Positions 1-7,616 of a DNA stretch of 40,137 nt are shown here, in pieces. A program made the position numbers and the translations under genes. Every line of letters starts with the position of its first letter. Position 1 is the stretch's first letter. Location: contig JAAUOU010000035.1 in assembly GCA_012034765.1 (NCBI GenBank), forward strand, positions 1-40,137. The letters run 5' to 3'. The stretch comes from Pleurocapsaceae cyanobacterium CSU_1_1 (lineage in GTDB: Bacteria; Cyanobacteriota; Cyanobacteriia; Cyanobacteriales; Xenococcaceae). Under the pieces are notes generated by a model. It saw nothing but the letters and a program-made list of their open reading frames with translations. It was not told where the DNA came from and ran no database searches.

Positions 1-146
1 GGCTTAACCATAGTCTTAGTCTTGATTTCAAGCTTTCTTCCTCATTCTACCTCCCCTACTTTGACAGAAGAGAGTTATTACCAGTCCTATTTTTTGTCAT
101 TTATTTAATTCAAATTAATCAAATCAGATAGGAGTAATCAATTGAT

Positions 147-644
147 ATGGCTAAAGTTAATCATAATCAGTCTGTCCCAAAGGTTAGAAGTGTTGATGAA
201 CTACTTGCTGCCAAAAGAGCTAACAACCAACTTGGACGCAATAAAGCAACTGAAACTATTAAGACAACATCTGATGTGCTTCGGACTAACACTAAGAAAG
301 CTACCAGAGCCGAGCTACAAAATGATTTAGTTAAGAGTGCCGAACTAGCTCAGGCTCAGGGTGAAGAGGATGGTATCAAACAATTCCTCACAGAAGATAT
401 CCCTGCTGTGGTTAGAGCATTACAGGGTGAGCTTAAAACCAAACATCAGGAAGTATTAGCTAATAACGAAATCAAGTTGTTAGAATCCAGTGTCATTGAT
501 GCCGACTGGGAAAGTATCAACACTGATTATGATATGTCTTTTGAAACTGATAACTGGTTTTCTCTGGAAGGAGAAGTAGAAGTTAAATCATTACCCTCGA
601 TAAATGATAATAATCCCTTCAACTCGGACGATTTACCAGAGTAA
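147..644 (+). CDS. Hypothetical protein, 165 aa, first gene of the element
   Basis: I do not recognise a family. The start ATG is preceded by a GGAG Shine-Dalgarno about 12 bases upstream (131-134). The protein is hydrophilic, with a basic N-terminal third (many K, R, N and Q), a helical Ala/Glu/Leu-rich middle, and an acidic C-terminal tail ending near DDLPE. There is no signal peptide or membrane segment, so it is probably cytoplasmic. It heads a same-strand run with the genes at 688 and 1305. The basic head and acidic tail would suit a nucleic-acid or chaperone-like accessory role, but that is only inference. Confidence 0.6.
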   Translation: MAKVNHNQSVPKVRSVDELLAAKRANNQLGRNKATETIKTTSDVLRTNTKKATRAELQNDLVKSAELAQAQGEEDGIKQFLTEDIPAVVRALQGELKTKHQEVLANNEIKLLESSVIDADWESINTDYDMSFETDNWFSLEGEVEVKSLPSINDNNPFNSDDLPE

Positions 645-687
645 GAACAATATCAGATTTATAAAGTGAAATGGAGAAAACATTATT

Positions 688-1275
688 ATGGAACTTACTC
701 AAGTTCAAAAGGATTTAATTATCAAGGGTTATGAAGCTCATTGTGCTGAGATAGAAAGATTAATTCAAGTACGCCTAACGGAGAATATGTTAGAGCTATA
801 CAGTCTTTTGTTATCGGATGGAAGAGCAGATGTTAAACGTTATTGTGCCGATAATAATATTGATGAACTGGATATAGATGAAGAAACTAAGGCAGATATA
901 GCATTAGGCATTACAGAAATAGAGCTTAAGACTTTACTGAAGCAGAAAGGCATTTATGACACTGAGTTAAAAGAGTTGGGTATCAGAACAAAAAGGATTA
1001 CTAACGGGATAGAAAATTGTCCTTGGTTCTCTATCTTTAATTCACCCGTCAGCCTTCAATGGCTGACTAAAAACACCGAGAAGATGTTAAAAAAATGCGC
1101 TATCAATCATAAATATTATGACTGGGTTAATAGCAAGATAGAGCATATCAAGGATGTCTGGAGTGAAATTGACCCACAGCAAGCCTTACCTGACATTAAA
1201 CGATACTGGCAGGTTTATAACTTTGAAGTGCCTGAGAGTGTGAAAGAGTTCTTGGTAAAGCAGTCTGGCAATTAG
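688..1275 (+). CDS. Hypothetical protein, 195 aa
   Basis: Family not recognised. It starts 43 bases after the previous stop. A purine-rich stretch (GGAG at 673-676) lies about 12 bases before the ATG and can serve as ribosome site. The protein is mostly alpha-helical, rich in E, K, I and L, with no signal peptide or membrane segment. Residues about 105-125 contain a Trp/Phe-rich patch (CPWFSIFNSPVSLQW). The end of this gene overlaps an open stretch in the next frame that runs into the following gene, so the C-terminus could be affected by a frameshift. Confidence 0.6.
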   Translation: MELTQVQKDLIIKGYEAHCAEIERLIQVRLTENMLELYSLLLSDGRADVKRYCADNNIDELDIDEETKADIALGITEIELKTLLKQKGIYDTELKELGIRTKRITNGIENCPWFSIFNSPVSLQWLTKNTEKMLKKCAINHKYYDWVNSKIEHIKDVWSEIDPQQALPDIKRYWQVYNFEVPESVKEFLVKQSGN

Positions 1276-1304
1276 TAGATAATCCTCCTCCTTCTATTTC
1301 AGAA

Positions 1305-1625
1305 ATGGATGGAGATATTAATTGTCAAGAGGAAGAGGATATCAATAACCAAAATGAGAGTATCAATTTATCAACACAAGTAATAGTTGAGATATTCAAC
1401 GATAAAGAAGTTGAGTTTAGAGAAAGATTTAATATCGTATTTCCCATCATCAAAGGGCAATGTTTAAACACTAAAGACTTTCAATTGGTAAGACAGAGTT
1501 TAATAACTGAGATAAGTAAAAGTTTAAATCCTGCTGATGTTATAAAAAACTTTTTGGATAACTACTCAAATGTAATTAACTGCTCACAGGAGAAACAATT
1601 AATAAAAATGATTGATAGTAGATAA
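1305..1625 (+). CDS. Hypothetical protein, 106 aa
   Basis: No family recognised. It is acidic, with an N-terminal stretch rich in E, D, N and Q (about residues 1-25) and a helical C-terminal half. The ATG lacks a clear Shine-Dalgarno. The same frame stays open upstream to about 1236 without ATG, reading into the 3' end of the previous gene, which raises the possibility that the two were once one longer reading frame. It is the last member of the same-strand run that begins at 147. Confidence 0.45.
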   Translation: MDGDINCQEEEDINNQNESINLSTQVIVEIFNDKEVEFRERFNIVFPIIKGQCLNTKDFQLVRQSLITEISKSLNPADVIKNFLDNYSNVINCSQEKQLIKMIDSR

Positions 1626-1828
1626 GATTAATCCATTAACTTTAGTAATTAGATGTTTAGAGATAAAACACTAACATATAGCAAAAATTTTACAGTAATA
1701 AAACTCGTTAAGCAACTAAATGATAAAACTTAAAAAACAGCCAAAGCATTGATATCAAACTTTTTAAGCTAGTATGTAGTGTTCAAATTGAACGTTGCCC
1801 ATAATATCTATTTGTATGACATTTAGTA

Positions 1829-1844
1829 TTGTATGTAAATACAA
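1829..1844. promoter_or_regulatory. Candidate operator upstream of the RHH-polymerase operon
   Basis: A perfect inverted repeat TTGTAT-GTAA-ATACAA lies 34 bases before the RHH start codon. A further TTGTATG copy begins at 1812, giving two direct copies 17 bases apart. Small ribbon-helix-helix proteins next to replication genes commonly repress their own operon by binding such repeats. The repeat is seen; its function as operator is inferred. Confidence 0.35.
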
Positions 1845-1878
1845 CTATAGCTAATAAACAAGATAAAAACATATCAAT

Positions 1879-2052
1879 ATGAAACTAAAAAATACTCCCA
1901 AACAAGTTAGGATACCTGTTAATAAATTAACCATTATTGAGAGGATAGCAAGGTCAGAAGATAAAACTTCTTGCCAAGTAATAAGAGATGCGATTAACGC
2001 TCATCTAAAAAACTATCCTCATCTACTTGTGTACTCCACTACTAGCAGATGA
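1879..2052 (+). CDS. Small ribbon-helix-helix (CopG/Arc-like) protein, 57 aa
   Basis: A short gene of 58 codons from ATG 1879 to TGA 2050-2052. Residues about 8-14 (KQVRIPV) match the N-terminal beta strand of ribbon-helix-helix proteins. Two helices follow, about 16-26 and 31-45, joined by a short turn (SEDKTS), ending in a basic segment. The family binds DNA as dimers through the beta strand and often autoregulates plasmid replication or toxin-antitoxin operons. Its stop overlaps the start of the polymerase gene in an ATGA (2049-2052), so translation of the two is probably coupled. I infer a repressor or copy-control role. Confidence 0.7.
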   Translation: MKLKNTPKQVRIPVNKLTIIERIARSEDKTSCQVIRDAINAHLKNYPHLLVYSTTSR

Positions 2053-3539
2053 GACAAACAGTATCCAAAAAGTTTAGAGATGAAATAATTAAATGCTACC
2101 CTCAGTGTGCAGTAGACATCTCATACATGAGGTTTTTGCAGTACAGATTGTTTAGCAACAACTGGGAAGACCAAAGTAAGAATCTAATCAAAGTCCCCCA
2201 ATTTGCTTTAGCCTACTGCGAAGATAAACAGAAACAGTTAGCTAATAAGAATTACCAAGGACATTTGTTTTTACAGCGATTCAGAAAAGATGTACAGTAC
2301 ATTACTTGGACGGATTGGAGTTATGAGGAAGGTCGTTGTCGGGTAGTTGAGTTTTCTATTGCTGCCAGTCTTGACGCTTTTTTAGCACAAGAGCTTTACA
2401 AGGATTATCAAAATCAAGGCGGACGAGTTTATTTAATTAGTGGTGCTAAGTTTACCACCAGAAATAGAAATGCCGAACTTAAAAAAGCACAGGCAAAGCT
2501 GAGAAAAAATCTAGAACACATAAGAAAGTGTAGAAAAGTCCGAAAAGGTGCAGCCAAAGTATTCTTCTACATGATGAAAGTAGATATCAAGCATTACATC
2601 AAAATAATCGATAGCAATATCGATACCGTCGAACTAGCCATTAAAAACAGAATTGACCTAACCGAGACTAAGAAGAAAGTTTATTTAGAAACAGTAGATT
2701 GTTTAAGGGAGATAAAAAAACCGATGTTACATGGAGTACAAAACAGTTGGCGATTGTATGATGCAGGTGTTTCCATAACAGGCTTGCCTCGTCAATATCG
2801 CAAAATGCTCTGTAAAGGCTGGACTGAGTTTGATATTAAATCTAGTCAGTTAGCAATAGTTAGCAGTAAATGGAATATACCTACTATCCATAAGTTCCTC
2901 AGCGAACGTAATAGCGTATGGGACTTGTTCTTTAATGTCTTTCCTGTCTCCACCAATGAATATGAGGATGCCAAAAGGTTTTTCAAAGAAAGCTTATACA
3001 GTGTCGTATTCGGTAAAGCAGAATCAAGTATTGCCAAAGACTACGATAAGATATTTGGTTTAGGAGCAGGTAAAAAGTTTAGTGATATCTGGCTAGTTAA
3101 AGATTTATTTGATGCTCGTGAAGCTGAAATTAATAGATTAGCTAATGAACCACAGGGACGTTACTATTCCCTAGTTGCTGGACTGACTTGTAACCCCAAT
3201 AATTACTTTAAAACAGGAATGAGCAAAGGCGAACTCAATAAGTTTAAAAAAGAAACAGGAGTTATGCCTTACACTCAACGTAAGCGTATCACTTCTGCTA
3301 TGGCTCAAGAAGTACAGATGATAGAAATGGCGATACTGACTCCCATCATAGACTTAGCAGAAAAGAATAGTAACAATTATGTCATTACTCTATGGCAGCA
3401 TGACGGATTCTCAGTTAAGTTCCTAGATAAGAGTAAAAGGGACAAGTGTACTAAGGTAATTGTCAACAGATTCAAGACAACTATAGATAACCTCAAAGTC
3501 TTCAATATTCCTACCTATCTGGAATACGAACATCTTTGA
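2049..3539 (+). CDS. Family A-type polymerase palm protein (TV-Pol-like), putative replication protein, 496 aa
   Basis: The C-terminal half carries the order of motifs seen in family A DNA polymerases and T7-type RNA polymerases. Before motif A is a Leu-Pro-Arg segment (about residues 246-258). Motif A has Asp262 in EFDIKSSQLAI. Motif B has R310, K313 and a Phe-Gly at 321-322. Motif C has His451-Asp452 in LWQHDGFSV. At 496 aa it is much shorter than Pol I, and I see no 3'-5' exonuclease motifs. The basic N-terminal half is unassigned. As I remember it, this resembles the TV-Pol group of mobile-element polymerases. Coupling to an RHH gene and a VapE ATPase in the same element suggests a replication or primer-making role. 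The fold is well supported by motifs; the function is inferred. Confidence 0.7.
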   Translation: MRQTVSKKFRDEIIKCYPQCAVDISYMRFLQYRLFSNNWEDQSKNLIKVPQFALAYCEDKQKQLANKNYQGHLFLQRFRKDVQYITWTDWSYEEGRCRVVEFSIAASLDAFLAQELYKDYQNQGGRVYLISGAKFTTRNRNAELKKAQAKLRKNLEHIRKCRKVRKGAAKVFFYMMKVDIKHYIKIIDSNIDTVELAIKNRIDLTETKKKVYLETVDCLREIKKPMLHGVQNSWRLYDAGVSITGLPRQYRKMLCKGWTEFDIKSSQLAIVSSKWNIPTIHKFLSERNSVWDLFFNVFPVSTNEYEDAKRFFKESLYSVVFGKAESSIAKDYDKIFGLGAGKKFSDIWLVKDLFDAREAEINRLANEPQGRYYSLVAGLTCNPNNYFKTGMSKGELNKFKKETGVMPYTQRKRITSAMAQEVQMIEMAILTPIIDLAEKNSNNYVITLWQHDGFSVKFLDKSKRDKCTKVIVNRFKTTIDNLKVFNIPTYLEYEHL

Positions 3540-3958
3540 ACTACATTGCTCTAATTTCTGCCTTTAATGTCTGATAGCAAGAGCCATTGCTACCATCATC
3601 TATCAACCAGCTAGATTTCTCCACAGGTAGCTATTAAGGATACAACACCAGACAGGGATTATTATTTTCTCCTCTTATAGATACGTAGATATAGAGAGAT
3701 AGAAATAGCTGTAGTGTTTGTGTAGAAAACCATAGCTCGCTTTTGACTTACTGCAAGTTTCTCCCCCAAGATATTAGGTGGTTAATACAAGCTACTTGTT
3801 CTAAGTTATACAGTCTATAGTTCATGTCAAAAAAAGTTTTAGTTCTACGATATTAATCTCAAATAAATACCCAACCTGTTAGGAAGTTGTAAAAAGACTT
3901 AGACCCATCTTCTTAATTGAGGGTGGTTTTTTATTGTCTATTTATCGCTACAAAGACT
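3540..3958. other. Gene-poor spacer after the polymerase gene
   Basis: About 420 bases with no convincing reading frame. It contains a GATA/TAGA-rich stretch (about 3675-3710) and, near its end, a weak hairpin (ACCC at 3903-3906 with GGGT at 3921-3924) followed by six T residues, which may end the polymerase transcript. It could hold an origin because it follows the replication gene, but there are no clear iterons. Confidence 0.4.
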
Positions 3959-4270
3959 ATGACAACCTTTAAACCAATTCACAATACTTATGACCCTAAC
4001 AGAGATGACCGTCCTAAATTAGTTTCTATTGGCGTAAGTTTAATCACCTACGAAGTGCATCACATAATTCAAGACGATCGCCATATAGAAATACCTGTCG
4101 AAGACGAAGTAGTTTATCTCACAGTTCCAAGAGAAATCCTACATTTACCTTGTGGAGGCGCGTCTTATGACATTATTGCCGACTTACTAGAAGCACAAGG
4201 TTATCTCAGAAAGCATTGGTCAATTATGTCAGTTTGGGAGTGCATTCCTGAAGACCAGCATCCATTCTAA
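3959..4270 (+). CDS. Hypothetical protein, 103 aa
   Basis: Not recognised. I place the start at ATG 3959 (MTTFKPIHNTYDPN) instead of the longer GTG frame from 3917, because that upstream part overlaps a terminator-like hairpin. The protein is soluble, beta-rich and acidic, with repeated His, Tyr and Val in the middle and a C-terminal Trp-containing segment. It is followed after 56 bases by a second hypothetical gene on the same strand and probably shares its transcript, which ends at the strong terminator at 4901. Confidence 0.5.
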   Translation: MTTFKPIHNTYDPNRDDRPKLVSIGVSLITYEVHHIIQDDRHIEIPVEDEVVYLTVPREILHLPCGGASYDIIADLLEAQGYLRKHWSIMSVWECIPEDQHPF

Positions 4271-4326
4271 TAATCCCTCTTTTTATTTGTCTAAACACTT
4301 GAATAATAAATCAACAAAATATCACT

Positions 4327-4887
4327 ATGAAAACTCATCAAGCAGAAGTAATTAACTGTGTAATTGCCAATACAAAGTATGGTCGCAAGCTTGTCCTCAA
4401 CTGTAAATTATTATCTGATAATTCTCAGGTAGCCTGTTGGAGTAATGAGCTAGGTAATAAACTATATCGCTCAAAGCATAAAGGCGATATTGTTGAGATT
4501 ATCGAATCTGACAAAGGTAAATATAGTGTTCTTGACAGAGAGCCACCTCACAACATAGGAGGGGAAGGATTAAAGCCTGTTAAAGACATAATGCCCAATA
4601 TACCCAAATCAAATGGCTATGTTAACAATGGTACTACTACTACTCAACAAGTCGCCTCTAGTGCTGTAGACGACTATCTTAGTAATGATTTGGGACTGCC
4701 AGAGTTACTAACAGATAAGCAGAAACATGATTTGTCTAAGCTCACAGTTGAACGCGCCCGTCTTTTAGTTTTCTGTATTGAGACTATGAAAAATGAGATG
4801 GATGCTAAAGGCTTCGAGTTCTACGAAAATTCAGTCCGTAGCCTTGGGGTGAGTTTGTTTATCCAAATCACCCGTTATCTTTCATAA
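4327..4887 (+). CDS. Hypothetical protein with OB-fold-like N-terminus, 186 aa
   Basis: Family not recognised. Residues about 5-70 alternate short beta strands and turns with aromatic and basic residues, and read like an OB-fold. A flexible segment rich in Gly, Asn and Thr (about 78-112, including TTTTQQ) follows, then a helical C-terminal domain (about 115-186). An OB-fold with a flexible linker inside a replicon would fit a single-stranded DNA-binding or other replication accessory protein, but no SSB signature is present and this is inference. The stop is followed 13 bases later by a near-ideal terminator. Confidence 0.55.
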   Translation: MKTHQAEVINCVIANTKYGRKLVLNCKLLSDNSQVACWSNELGNKLYRSKHKGDIVEIIESDKGKYSVLDREPPHNIGGEGLKPVKDIMPNIPKSNGYVNNGTTTTQQVASSAVDDYLSNDLGLPELLTDKQKHDLSKLTVERARLLVFCIETMKNEMDAKGFEFYENSVRSLGVSLFIQITRYLS

Positions 4888-4900
4888 GTGAGAGAACACC

Positions 4901-4950
4901 AAACTTTGACTAAAATCACTTCAAAATAGTGATTTTAGTCAAAGTTTTTT
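4901..4950 (+). terminator. Strong intrinsic terminator
   Basis: A perfect 20-bp stem (4901-4920 with 4928-4947) with a 7-base loop is followed by T residues at 4945-4950. It lies 13 bases after the stop of the 186-aa gene. A run of A does not precede the left arm strongly, so it acts mainly on the plus strand. Confidence 0.85.
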
Positions 4951-5003
4951 CCTAATAAATCATTCAACATTGAGATTATAAGAGTTTTATTGAGTGTAAT
5001 TTA

Positions 5004-5382
5004 ATGAAGTTAATTTTAAAAATTTCGCAATAAGTGTATTTATTTTTTACCATTAATCTCAACTATAGTTATCAATCCTAAAAATGCAAACGCTGCAACT
5101 CGGGTTGCATTTGCAAGAGGAAGTTATTGTGGCTCTTACTCTGGTAATTTCTCAGGAGGGCGCGAATTTGCCTTAAATTTGGGAGGAGGACAAACCTTTA
5201 CTGCTCGTAATACTGGTGGTGGCGTTCAATATGATATCTCTGTTTATGGAGCTACTGGATATGTTTATGGAAACAAAGTGTCATCAAACCAGATTAATTA
5301 TCAGATTCCTCGTCGTGGTGATTACTATATTTATATAAAATCAAGCACTGCATACAACTCTGTAGAGTTTTGCGCTTACTAG
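5004..5382 (+). pseudogene. Small secreted protein gene with one frameshift in the signal peptide
   Basis: The ATG at 5004 opens MKLILK and then hits a stop at 5031. The other frame, open from 5020 to TAG 5382, supplies a hydrophobic stretch (IYFLPLISTIVI), a typical cleavage region (NANA) and a mature part rich in Gly, Tyr and Ser with two Cys (CGSYSG and the C-terminal FCAY). Removing one A from the AAAAA run at 5018-5022 joins the frames into a normal signal peptide and a mature domain of about 90 aa. In the second frame the only start of usual type is an internal TTG at 5179, which would lose the signal peptide. It is either a real pseudogene or a base-call error. The function of the mature domain is unknown. 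Confidence 0.65.
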
Positions 5383-5459
5383 ATAAGCGCATTTTAAATT
5401 ATTTAAGAAAGTTTAGGTCATTTAATCTAATTAATTTGTATTTTATATATTACTTCAAA

Positions 5460-5999
5460 ATGAATAAAACAATTACAAAAAGTTTAACTTTAAACGCACT
5501 ATTGTCAGTATTTTTGTTATTACCTTTTAGTTTCAAAACTCCCGCTCAAGCTCAATCTAATCAAGATTGTTCATTAGCATTAAATCAAGTGGCAGAACAA
5601 ATATATAATTATGGAACTTCTATTAATGTAGCCGAATATAATGATGCTAACGATAGTTATATAGGGAACCCCAGTAGCAGAAAAGCAATGATAGTATTCG
5701 GGTTGGGTAATCCAATTTATCAGGATACAAATTCAATTTTATTTGTGGAAAATAGCTCGACTAAATCAGATAGTATTGCTGCTAATATTTTAAATTCATT
5801 TCAATTGCAACAAGATTGGGCAAATCATTTGGTGAAAAATTGTAATAATTTAGCTGTTGTAACATTTTCCAAGGCTCACTCAGGCTGGTCTAACCAATAT
5901 GCTATTCAGACTAATGGTTTAACTGCACCAAGAGAATGTATAGACCCAGCTATGAGTTCTGGTAAATTTTTACCTTGGAATTATACTTATTGTACGTAA
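5460..5999 (+). CDS. Secreted hypothetical protein, 179 aa
   Basis: I place the start at ATG 5460 because it begins a standard signal peptide: charged MNKTITK, a hydrophobic core LNALLSVFLLLPF and a cleavage region TPAQAQS near residue 32. The longer frame from 5370 would bury that signal. The mature part has four Cys (near the N-terminus after QD, in KNCNN, in RECID and the last-but-one residue), consistent with disulfides outside the cytoplasm. The family is not recognised. It follows the frameshifted secreted gene by 77 bases and may be in the same transcript. Confidence 0.65.
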   Translation: MNKTITKSLTLNALLSVFLLLPFSFKTPAQAQSNQDCSLALNQVAEQIYNYGTSINVAEYNDANDSYIGNPSSRKAMIVFGLGNPIYQDTNSILFVENSSTKSDSIAANILNSFQLQQDWANHLVKNCNNLAVVTFSKAHSGWSNQYAIQTNGLTAPRECIDPAMSSGKFLPWNYTYCT

Positions 6000-6003
6000 G
6001 CTA

Positions 6004-6027
6004 GATGTTAACAATCTAACATTTTTC
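6004..6027 (+). terminator. Weak terminator-like hairpin
   Basis: ATGTTA (6005-6010) pairs with TAACAT (6017-6022) and runs into TTTTT, five bases after the stop of the 179-aa secreted gene. The stem is short and AT-rich. Confidence 0.4.
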
Positions 6028-6091
6028 AGAAATATTTTATTGCAGATGCTGTATCAAATTTTATTATAAAAAACAGATACACCATTTTTTC

Positions 6092-6463
6092 TTATCTTGT
6101 TGTTCTAAGATTTTTTATGAACCCTTGCTGTAGATTGAAAGGAGAGCAACCAAGGAAATCGGCTCGCATATAACCAATATCATTACCTGCACGATTATCA
6201 CTTACTTTTACCCAGTAATATCCGTCTCGGTCTTTTGGTGGAACAGCATTATCATCACTCATCATTCCTTCGTAACTATAGAACAAATTTTGACCGTTAT
6301 AAGCTTCACCTACAATTCCATAGTTAGTTCCAGCACCAGACCTAATGTTAACGCTTCCGCTAGGAGTTTTAGTACAGACACTGAGATGAGTTGATGCAAA
6401 AGCCTTATTTACTGTGCCAATCAAAATCATTAGAGAAGTAAGTAGAAAAGTTTTAAATTTCAT
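6092..6463 (-). CDS. Secreted SH3b-domain protein, 123 aa
   Basis: The N-terminus is a clear signal peptide (MKFKTFLLTSLMILIGTV, then KAFAS). Residues about 28-107 form a bacterial SH3 (SH3b, SH3_3-type) domain, with the hallmark VNIRSGAGTNYGIVGEAYNG and later the YYWVKV and IGYMRADFL segments. Two Cys flank the domain and may form a disulfide. SH3b domains typically bind peptidoglycan or envelope peptides; no catalytic domain is attached. AAGGAA sits six bases before the ATG. It is divergent from the gene at 6652 and convergent with the one at 5460. Confidence 0.8.
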   Translation of the reverse strand: MKFKTFLLTSLMILIGTVNKAFASTHLSVCTKTPSGSVNIRSGAGTNYGIVGEAYNGQNLFYSYEGMMSDDNAVPPKDRDGYYWVKVSDNRAGNDIGYMRADFLGCSPFNLQQGFIKNLRTTR

Positions 6464-6651
6464 AAATTCCTTTGTTGATTATTTTGGGTATGATGTTTAA
6501 CTTTGTTAGTTACAAAGAAGCTCATATTATAGATTTCTCAAAAACAAACAGGAATTCAACATTTTGGTTTGGTTGACAGAATGTTAATTAAACTATGTTA
6601 TTGGGGAATGTTAGTAGAGTTGAAAATTATTTAGCTTTAAAAATGTTGTCT

Positions 6652-7080
6652 ATGAATAGACTATTTAAACTGGGAATCACAGCGAATATCCTATCTGTTC
6701 TACTATTCTCTTTGACTCTTCCAGTCAAAGCTTGGGGTCCAGAATATGAACATGCAACGTGCCATATCAATACAGGTATAAGTACAAGTCCTCAAAACAG
6801 AAGTTTTAATTGTTTTAAAGAAAGTGCGGGAGGTGCAGGTGCGACCTTTATAAGTTTTATTCCCATAGTAGGAATTAATAGTAAAGGTTCCAGAGTACTT
6901 ACAATTAATATGCATCATGGACATCCTACCACTACAAAATCCACTTTATCCATAACATGGGCAGATGGTCGTGTAGAAAAAATAATTGGTGAAAAGTATC
7001 AGGGAGAAGTACAAACTTTTTGGACTGAAAGAGGTTGGGCAATTAGTTTTCATCCTCCACGCAATGAAGATTCATACTAA
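6652..7080 (+). CDS. Secreted hypothetical protein, about 142 aa
   Basis: Several in-frame ATGs exist (6595, 6643, 6652). I prefer 6652 because MNRLFKLGITANILSVLLF followed by PVKAWG is a complete signal peptide. The mature part has two Cys (in ATCHIN and FNCFKE), a Gly/Ala-rich turn and a C-terminal segment with several Trp. No family is recognised. The next gene starts 17 bases downstream and both share the strong terminator at 7358. Together they look like a two-gene secreted or membrane unit. Confidence 0.6.
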   Translation: MNRLFKLGITANILSVLLFSLTLPVKAWGPEYEHATCHINTGISTSPQNRSFNCFKESAGGAGATFISFIPIVGINSKGSRVLTINMHHGHPTTTKSTLSITWADGRVEKIIGEKYQGEVQTFWTERGWAISFHPPRNEDSY

Positions 7081-7097
7081 ATTAGAAATTTAAAGCC

Positions 7098-7352
7098 ATG
7101 AAGAAAAAGAAATTAATCGCAGGAATCCTTATTGCTTCAGGTCTAATTCTGGGAGTAAAAGGAGTTCGAGATATTACTTTTAAGTCTAATGTAAACATGA
7201 GTACACAATGGATATTCGGTTCTCCTAGTGAAGGACAATTATCTTTTGCCCGTAATGGACAAGTATATCAGGAAAAAGTAAATAGCAAAGGTACTATTGA
7301 AACAGTTATTGCTGGAGTTTTATTCACTACGGGAATTGTTTTTATTAAATAA
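7098..7352 (+). CDS. Small membrane protein, 84 aa
   Basis: A basic start (MKKKKL) is followed by a hydrophobic segment (about residues 6-20), a polar stretch of about 45 residues, and a second hydrophobic segment at the C-terminus (about 68-83). This predicts a hairpin with both ends on the same side of the membrane, or an N-terminal anchor with a buried tail. Family unknown. It is very likely co-transcribed with the secreted gene ending at 7080. Confidence 0.55.
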   Translation: MKKKKLIAGILIASGLILGVKGVRDITFKSNVNMSTQWIFGSPSEGQLSFARNGQVYQEKVNSKGTIETVIAGVLFTTGIVFIK

Positions 7353-7357
7353 TGTAC

Positions 7358-7408
7358 AAACATACAAATATCTTGTTGTTATTTGTCAAGATATTTGTAT
7401 GTTTTTTT
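7358..7408 (+). terminator. Strong intrinsic terminator
   Basis: An 18-bp stem (7358-7375 with 7387-7404) with an 11-base loop ends in seven T residues on the plus strand, just after the 84-aa membrane protein. The A residues before the left arm mean it may also work for the WD40 gene coming from the other side. Confidence 0.85.
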
Positions 7409-7616
7409 ATCTAAAAACTAATATTATACAAATTCGTAGAATGCTCAATATTAATAGAGGATAGATATTATTAGTTTAAGTACTTAAGTTGATATAACAA
7501 ATTTTACAGTTATTTTATTCTATAACAATCAACATGAAAAGATGAAGTAATAACTACAAGTTTGAATATAATAGCAAACTGCTGCTAACTTACCAAAAAC
7601 ATTTGCTTTTATATTC

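Noticed and set aside
3616-3625. DnaA-box-like TTTCTCCACA after the polymerase gene
   Set aside because: Only one imperfect site, with no cluster or AT-rich unwinding element beside it.
5370-5459. Longer N-terminus for the 179-aa secreted protein
   Set aside because: It would place 30 residues before a textbook signal peptide and overlaps the previous gene's end.
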